A stretch of DNA of 64,000 nt, from NCBI GenBank assembly GCA_907165135.1, contig OU015568.1, forward strand, positions 8,502,501 to 8,566,500, in the 5' to 3' direction. This DNA is from Oikopleura dioica. Taxonomy: Eukaryota; Chordata; Appendicularia; Copelata; Oikopleuridae. The notes under the pieces are model-generated. The model worked only from the letters and a program-made list of their open reading frames with translations, was not told where the DNA came from and did not search any database. Positions 56,601 to 64,000 of this stretch are shown here, in pieces. The position numbers and the translations under genes are program-made. Every line of letters starts with the position of its first letter. Positions within the stretch are counted from its first letter, which is position 1.

Positions 56601-58003
56601 GTAATAAGGAGGATCTTGTATATCAAAAAGGTAAGCTCAGTTTTAGCCAGTTCGACTCAGGTCAACTTGTTTCAGTGAATAGTCAGCTGAGCTCAATTTG
56701 AGCCAGTTGCGCTTGAGCAGGTTAACTTGAGCAACTCTTTACTCAGGTAAATATGGCATTTCGAGCCAGCTCGTTAGCTTGGCTTGAAGATAATTTAAAA
56801 ATATTCTTTCTTTCATCAGAAAATTCTGATGATTTCTGTCTACGAGCCGTTGATGTCTGATTTTATGGAGAATACAGTCTGGTTAGACGAAAATATGGAA
56901 AATTAATTTATCAATTCCGAATAGATCTACTAGTAGATTGAAGAATACTTTTTCTTGAGAATCTTTTAATTTGATTTATTGATTCTCAATTAACCAGAAT
57001 ACCGCGCTCATCCTGTATAAAGCAGGAAATAGAATCACTGAAAATAAGCGGGTATTTTCACACAGGCGAAAAAACAACGCTCATCGATCAGCATTTTCAC
57101 GCTTGTTTAGTGCGATGATGGATCGTGCGCGTGTGTAGTTATCTAATTTTACGGAAATTGGCACAGTGCTAGACGTGGCCAGAAAGGGACCGGTTTTCCT
57201 CTCATTCTTTCCGTTTGTTTTGAGCACACACCAGACTCAAGCGTTAAAGATGGCGATTTGAGGGCGCTTTTGTATATTTTCCGCCCGTCAAACACTAACC
57301 CTCTGCCAGGGCGATTTGTGTTTCCGAAGCTTGGAATCAGTGCCGACCCAAAATATTTTCAGTACTCCTCAAATACCACTTCTAATTTCTAATTTTGCTC
57401 CCTGCTATTCCAAATTTGTTTGTCATTACTTAGGATTTTCGGATTCGAAAATGATAAAAATGGTGCTACAGTCTATTAATTCTTATTCTGTTCCCTGCAA
57501 ATAAAAATAATTCGACAACGAAAGTTTAAACTTATTCGAATATTTATTTTCGATAACTGTATCTTCCAGAAAAAAGATAACACAAGAACAAAAGTGCGGT
57601 TTTGGTATTGTTTTTTGTTTTTGAAACGTCCTTTGGCTATTCTTGAGCTAGCACCAGGCAAGTGTTCGGTCAGAAATTGTTGTGGCCATTTTTACATAAA
57701 TTATAGTTTTTATTTTCTAAGCTGGTTTTGGTTTGGTTTGGTTGTTTAAAAGTTTGGGCACACGAGCAGGCTGTATCAGATTTTTGGTTTCTTGAAATTT
57801 TGTGTTTTGTTTGTTTAATTTTACTGAACTTTCAGGGTTGTTTTTTGTCTGTACAAATTTTGAGGGAGATATTTACGCATTTAGAGGGCGAAATTAAATC
57901 GTAACGAATTGAAAGAGGAAAAGAAAATACACAATATTCATACTGTAGGTAGAGGTTGAAGCTAAACTTGAAAAATACTGTACTAGAAATACATACAGAA
58001 GAA
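50680..58003. other. 7.3-kb gene-poor region
   Basis: All open frames here are short, overlap on both strands and lack splice logic. I see simple features only: a CGTATAGTCTA direct repeat (52301-52311, 52324-52334), an ATG/ATC microsatellite near 56540, a patch dense in TTGAGC/GCTCAA words at 56640-56770, and T/G-rich sequence at 57600-57840. It lies downstream of the ERF-like gene and may serve as its regulatory domain. Confidence 0.4.
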
Positions 58004-61000
58004 TTAACTCTCCATGACTTCTCGTTGTTCGCCATCAGATTGGTCGGTTTCGAGACTCACGGATCGAGATCGATCCGAAGACGGCGACGATTGCTCCTCG
58101 GATTTGGCTGAGTGGTGATCCGTAGAGAGGTGATCCGTGTTTCCAGAGAGAGCTGGGAATTCAAAGACTCCGCCGGGACCTCCTGACCTAGCGCCAGATT
58201 GGATCAGATCGTTGATCATAAATCCGGAGCGGATTGGTGTGCGGCGGGAGGCTACAACTCACATGTAAGTAAAGCCAATAAATTTTGATAGGGATTGAGA
58301 GGTCATCTCTCGAAAACTGTATTAGTAAGAAGCACCTGCAAAGCCGGGACTGTGTAGATTCAGGCCAGCATTGAGCCTAGTGGCAACCTCAATCGAGGGC
58401 GACATCAAGTCCTCGAAATGATGGTCGTACACCTTAAACACCTCATAAGTATAAGAATTTATAAATCGAATGTTTCCAGAGAAGAACATCATCTTCTCTG
58501 GGTCGATTTTGGTTTCGTTTCTAGCACCAAGAGATAGTACAGGAAAGAATATTTACCTCAGAGCCCTTTGATTTTATCGTATCGGGCGATTTCGACGCTT
58601 CGGATTTCACCTCGGGCACCGTTTGGTCACTTTCTTCGTTGATGGGCACCGGTCGGCGGTTGTGTTTGACGAGATTCAATGCCCCGCAGTCGCTGATTTT
58701 TGCATCGGAACTCAATGACTGCGCTCGTTTGGAGTGGGAACTTTCGGACGATGAGGTTTGGCTAAAAGGAATATTTGATTTTTCACTTGAATTTCATTCT
58801 TAAAACTTTCTAGCAGCAATTAACACTAATCCTTTATAAATTTTTTATCTTACCTTGAACGTTTGCGACTTGGGACAGGAGCGAGTCGAATTTGAGGAAT
58901 TGTATGGCCGCTGATGGTCGAGGTAGGTGGATTCTGACTCTCGCTGCTAGTCCTTGAGTGGCCAGTGCTTGGCCGATTGTCCTGAGCATCTTCGTCCGAT
59001 CCAGAGTTATTGTGGGTTTCTTCTTTGATGTCTCTGTTGTCTGCACCGTGATATTGACGAATATGGTCGGGATCGAAAGAGAAGCTGGGTTTCATGCCGA
59101 GGCCTAGGCCTGGAGCGGTCATTGGATTCGCCATTGGGCTGAAACCGCCGAGACCAGGGCTCAAACCGGGATATGTAGGTGTGGTTGGTAGTGATGATGC
59201 GTAGGCAGATCGAAGCAGAGGAGAAAATGGCAATCGTGGGGAGATGGGTGGAAATCCAGGCGATCCTTAATTGAAATGTTAATTTGGCCGCGCTCTGGAA
59301 TTGAGCACGTGAGTCAAAACAACACGTGTCCCTCATGATAAATTGAAGATCCTAGTAGCTACACGTCTGCATATTTAATAAAGGAAGATGTTCGTTTATC
59401 ATTAATCACGAGACAAATTTCGAGTTCTTACCTGGTCCGAGTCCGTGGAGCGCATTCGGCATATTGAGCAGATTCGCTCGGAGGAGCTGAGCTCGGGCAG
59501 CGAGGAGCGTCGCGTTGGATCCGTATGGAAAGGGCAAGTTGCCCATGCCAGGCGCCTTGATCGAACTCGTCGAAGAAGTTGGGATTCTAGAGTCGTCTTC
59601 CCTGTCCGAGTGGCCATTTGGAATGTGTGGCGAAGGGAGAGGAGAGGCTTCGTCTTTGTCTATCAGTCCAGCCGCGGCTCCGTAAGGACTGAGCTCTCGG
59701 AAATTGAAGCGGTAGGTGAAGCGTTTTCCCTGAAGAGATTTTAGTTTTATGCAACGAAAAACTGGGCTCTAGGCGCTCTGGGCATTAGATAATAATATTT
59801 GCTCGTTGAGCACTTTCAACAAGCCCACCGTCGAGTTGTTGAAAAAGATTATTTTTCAAATGAATCGTCGCCTAACGAGCGCGACTTTCCACCTAATGAG
59901 CCCGCGGCTCAGGCCAATTCTCATTAGGGATTAAAGGATTTTTGTAGTTTTATGTGTATCAATTATCGAGTAATCGAGTTTACCTTGGTTTTGTAAAGGA
60001 TGCGTTTGTTGTAATAATATCGCAGCGCACGTGAGAGCTTGTCGTAGTTCATGTGCGGCTTGCATTTCCGATTTCCCCAGAGCCGAGCAACTTCATCTGG
60101 ATCTTTGATGACGAATTCTCCGGTTTCTCCCTGAAAGACAAATTAACGATACTGCAGATTTCGGATGGCGGGGGAAATAGCTGCCTTCAAAATGCGGTTT
60201 TTCAAGAATCAAAGAGAAGCTCGCCCTCTTTTTTTATTAGAAAGTGAATGATTTCCCTCCGTGAGTGCTGAGAATGAGACGGATGTGGGGTTTGGTTGTC
60301 TCACGAGGTGTAAGAATGTCAAGAATTTCCGAAAATTGCGGCTTCATGCGCCAAAAATGACCCCCATCTTTCTGCTTTCTGGCGGTTAATGGTTGGCTAT
60401 CCGCCGCTTCTCTAATTTTCTAGTGATCCATCTTTATAAGTTTTCACCGCGCGGCGGGGCCTTTGATGCTTGCATATTTGCACCGCTAGAAGTTACATGA
60501 ATCCCAATTAAAAAAAGCAAATGTTTCTTGTGTTTCTCATTCTCAAAAAATGTGGAAATTTCGAGTTTCGGAAAAAAACATGTGTTGACGGGTTTGATCG
60601 GCCCCACTGTTCAGGCGCCGCTGATGTGTAATCCCGTCATTACAACCCCCAAAAGGCGACCCTGACGGATGAGCCAAAAAGAAACACTGAAGGCACTAGG
60701 CAAGTGTCAACAGTTTTTTTTACACCAGAATCGCGAATTTTCGAGCCTCAAAAGGCGATCAAATGACTGTCCGTTCCAGAATGGTCTTATATCAAAGAAC
60801 AACTGTAAAAAAAGAATGTATTTGCAATTGAATCTTGGAAATCGCGAAAGTTAGCCGCGTAAATTTCCACTTACGTTCAAGAGCGGAGTGTTAGGGGTTG
60901 AATTTTTAGGACATTAGGCAGGACTGCGCTAAAAAATGATCCTTGACGCGGAAATAACGACTAACGGCGACGCCATAATTTTGACACTTAAAATTTGGAA

Positions 61001-61391
61001 TATTTTCGGGAAATAAACACTTATGCGGACGAGGCGCGAGCGACTCAGTTTACCCTACTAACTAGCAACCTTTTCGGAAAAATTAGAATGGCTTACCGTT
61101 GCCGGGCCGTTCCAGCAGATAGCGTCGGAGTACTGTGACGGGTTGTTGAGCAGCTCGAGGATGAACTGCCAGAGTTGGACCTGGCGGCTTCCTGGCGCAG
61201 AGTCGGACTTCATCAGAGCCCATTCGGGCACGCCGTTCGCGTTTTCGGTCGGAGATGCTGAAATCGGACATTAAAAAGACGTAAAAGATGATTAGGATAA
61301 TCCCGAGCTTCTTTTTTTTTCTTGACAGAGTAATAAAACACTGACTTTTTGGCAGAAGCCTTCCCCAAGACTGTCTCCAAGACATTGCCAT
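58004..61391 (-). CDS. ERF/ETV3-like: ETS transcription factor, ERF/ETV3 repressor type
   Basis: Starts [15 protein letters not shown], then [20 protein letters not shown] (ERF: FAFPDWAYKPESSPGSRQI) and an N-terminal ETS domain: [73 protein letters not shown]. The ETS position at the N-terminus and the [16 protein letters not shown] segment point to ERF/ETV3 rather than ERG/FLI or ETS1. The rest is Pro/Ser-rich with [18 protein letters not shown] and putative MAPK S/T-P sites, ending QREVMES. In other animals such proteins are ERK-controlled repressors. Introns include one near 1 kb between the ETS halves. A join near 58557-58433 is inferred from phase. A 44-bp alternative intron there would truncate the protein. 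Confidence 0.9.
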
Positions 61392-64000
61392 TTCGAGTCA
61401 AAATTTTTGACTCTAATATCGTCGATTTAATATTGTGGGCTTCTAGTAACGTAAAAATGGGTGTATAGAAAAGTAAGTACGCGGCAGAGCCTGTTGTGAA
61501 AGTTGACAGGAGCCGGGTAAAGGTGCCGGATTAGGTTGACATTGGGCCCCTTTGTCGCCGCGGTTACTGCACGAAAAAAAGGAACTGAGCCAGTAGCTTG
61601 TGTATATTCACGGGCACGCGTCAAAATTTTGTCACATTTTTTCGGACAGGGGTTGCGCCCGCATATTTTTTCGAGCGCAAAATCTAACACACTCGAGAAA
61701 GACAAAATACTGGAAACTGACAAATATGACGCGCAAGAATGCGGCGCGGCGGTGTTCCGCCGCCATTTGAACACGGGCACTGCCCTGTGTTCTAAATTTG
61801 CGAAGTTATTTTTTCTTTCTGCCTCTTTCTCAATTCTCAAACTTGATGGGAGTTGATAAATCTGACCCAATGTCCGGAGGAAGTGCGATTAGACTTCATG
61901 GGAAAGCCAAAGTGATGAAAATCGCCGCACAAGTGGACCGATAGGGAAGTTTTCAACTTTAGGCTTTTCTTTTTCACTTTGCTTTATTGCGATCTTGAGA
62001 GCCCGGTCGGTAATATCCGGCGCGAAATTACGCTTCCCATGGATTCACTCTCAAACTAGAGCGCTTCGGAAAATGGCGTTTCCAAGTTCTTTTTTTGGGA
62101 CCTATTCCCGAGTTTGGGGACGATTTTCCGTTTTTGGGAGTTGAAAATATGGACGCTTCTGCGAGTCGACTTCGTAATAGGTCCTTGAAGAAGCTCCAAA
62201 AAATTCCTATTGTGTATTAGAATCGCTGGGAGAAAGGCTGCGTTTGAAGCAGCAGTTAATATGTTTGCCCAGCCCCCTATCCGCCAATACTTCATCTTTT
62301 TAAATATACATATTATCGCCGAAAACACGCTCGCTTCCTCGGCTACTCCAATCGGCCACTTCATGTCACTCCAATCAAAAATTTTCAATCTACGGAGAAA
62401 ATGGTATTTTACCGTTCATTTTTCCCATCGAAAAATTCAAGGTCGAGCTCTCTTCAAAGCTGGAGAGATTAAAAGCCGTAAATTCGATGAAGCTCTTGAT
62501 TTTAATGAATGCGTTACTAAGAGTGGACATCCGCTGCCAACCGCTGTTCGCATCGGAAGAATATTATAAACGCAGATGGAAATATAGTTGTTTCAAGTTT
62601 CGCTCAGTTCAAAAATCAGCTGAAAATTCAAAAAGAAAACGTTGAGCTTGTCTGTTTTTCTATTTTTCTAGCTTTCTGCTTTTTGATAATTGACACTACT
62701 TTAGCGAGATTTGACTAGGTGGAAGAGTAAGTGGCGTCGCTTCTTTTGGTGGTGGTGTCTAATTGTTGCATCGGTCTAAGCTCGACCAGCTGCGAGCGGA
62801 TGACCCTGCTCCGGCCTCGGTGTTTGCGCTCAGGCGGCTTTCTCAGATTTACAGGGCGTAAACGGGTTAACCGGCTGCTCCGACACCTCAACCAGCTTAC
62901 TCTCAATTTTTTACCTTCCTCTCTCTCTTTCTCGCCAGAAACACTTCGGGTACTGAGAGAAAACTTCAGTTTGATCTCGCCGGAAGCGGAGATCCGCTTG
63001 AGTATCAATTTCATTAGCGTCAATGGATTGATTCTGAAACTCTAACCGGAAGATAATTGTGAGTTTACATCTTCTCCTTTAAGGGTATCATGACTTTAAA
63101 AGCTTTTAAAGACAGTAGTTAAGGGTTTCAGCTATCTTTTGGTAAAATAAATTAAGGGTATCACTTTGTTAATTCTACGAGAAAATGCTGATTGAAAAAT
63201 GATGTCAAGACTTTAATGAAAACACCTATTTTTCGTTCAAAATCCTTTTACGTAAAAAGTAGACTGCTCGGCACCGTTTTTACTCAAGGGAGCAAATGAG
63301 TGAATTAATATTTCCTTGAGTGAACACCGCCGGGGAGTCTGCACCACCACCATTTGGGATACTCGCGCCGCCCAGTCTAGTTGTTCACTTCCGGTGGAAC
63401 ATCCGGCTCAATGCCTCGTTATGGATCCAACCCTACTTCATTAGAGTCAGATGACTAGCCGCTGAGTCTATCCTTATTCAACCTTTTTCGGAAGTTTTAT
63501 CAAATGAATCTCTATTTCTTTCGTTATTTTTTTCATTAAATTTTTGCAATAGAAGATATTTTCGCCCCATTTTTTAATTGACGCGCTTATTCTTTTGAAA
63601 ATTTCTTGGAAGCATCAAAAATTGGCCCAAGAGAGCGGGGATCAGTTCAAGTAAAGCATTATCCGATCATTTCCGGCAGCTCGAAATCTGCCACTTGAAG
63701 CAATTGGCACCTAAGACCCGCCATACTTATGATAATTGTCACCACAAAGTGCTGCCAGTTACGCTCTCTCTCTCATTATTCTAACGCGACAACAGCTTTT
63801 CTAAAAATAAATTATATTTCCTCGCTTTTGCCATTTCCGGGATGACAAAGTACGCCCCACTTGTGTGTTTGTCAAATTGTCAGCCTAGCAACCATCATCT
63901 AATTAGCACATTTCCAGTATCTTTTTAAGAGTAGCGGAGCTCTCCCAACGGCGTGGCGAGCTGAAAAGCCACTTCCGGCACCAGAAGAGCTTCCGTTAAT
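61392..64000. other. Upstream region of the ERF-like gene with ETS-core motifs
   Basis: No convincing exon is present; open frames at 61427-61870 and 62715-63045 exist on both strands at once. CCGGAAG-type cores occur at 62980-62986, 63045-63051, 63387-63394 (as ACTTCCGG) and 63971-63978 (as ACTTCCGG). Further TTTCCGG words lie near 63673 and 63826. Confidence 0.4.

Noticed and set aside
62715-63045. Long opposing frames upstream of the ERF-like gene
   Set aside because: Both strands are open for about 100 codons with arginine/serine- or leucine-rich composition. No splice signals or family resemblance, so this is likely base-composition effect.
1-64000. tRNA, rRNA, spliced-leader RNA genes and CRISPR arrays
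   Set aside because: I found no T-loop/anticodon cloverleaf pattern, rRNA segment, known Oikopleura leader sequence or spaced direct-repeat array by eye; a covariance-model scan was not possible.

Overview
The window reads as a compact animal genome, most likely a larvacean tunicate of the Oikopleura type. The evidence is: introns mostly of 40-100 bp, genes a few hundred bases apart, animal-specific gene families (Patched-like, ERF/ETV3 ETS factor, SIPA1L Rap-GAP, GBF1, OTUD6, DRAP1), gene pairs spaced like operons with a polypyrimidine-AG acceptor just before the downstream start, a Ty3/gypsy-type LTR element, and at least seven introns whose frame is kept only if they begin with GA rather than GT. 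No database was searched. The species call is inference; the gene families were recognised from motifs in the spliced translations.

Layout. 1-617 (+) is the 3' end of an unidentified gene. 1104-5174 (-) is a Patched-family membrane protein that has lost the acidic residues of transmembrane helices 4 and 10. 7048-13148 (-) is GBF1, the Golgi Arf-GEF. 13421-24704 (-) holds two coiled-coil or low-complexity genes. A young 8.2 kb LTR retrotransposon (13560-21750) sits inside a formerly 79-bp intron of the downstream one. 24847-25196 (-) is the OXLD1 domain. 26048-27416 (+) is a galactose-3-O-sulfotransferase-like enzyme. 27795-32421 (-) is a cluster of Kelch/beta-propeller-like and secreted proteins around a 282-bp inverted repeat. 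32707-34081 (-) is a second Golgi sulfotransferase (CHST8-14/HNK1ST type).

34448-35669 (+) is a BTB-like protein. 35846-36489 (-) is DRAP1/NC2-alpha and 36950-about 40960 (-) is SIPA1L. 43757-45448 (-) is an unrecognised basic protein, preceded in an operon-like pair by the deubiquitinase OTUD6 (45548-47599, -). 48794-50679 (+) is an ER protein disulfide isomerase. 50.7-58.0 kb is a gene-poor stretch. 58004-61391 (-) is an ERF/ETV3-type ETS repressor with 2.6 kb of upstream DNA that contains several ETS-core motifs.

Shared themes. The early secretory pathway is well represented: GBF1, PDI, two Golgi sulfotransferases, and secreted or membrane propeller proteins. The regulatory genes (Patched-like, ERF) have the largest non-coding flanks. 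Frame breaks inside the retrotransposon and in one host gene all fall in homopolymer runs that look one base short. This points either to assembly error or to very recent damage.
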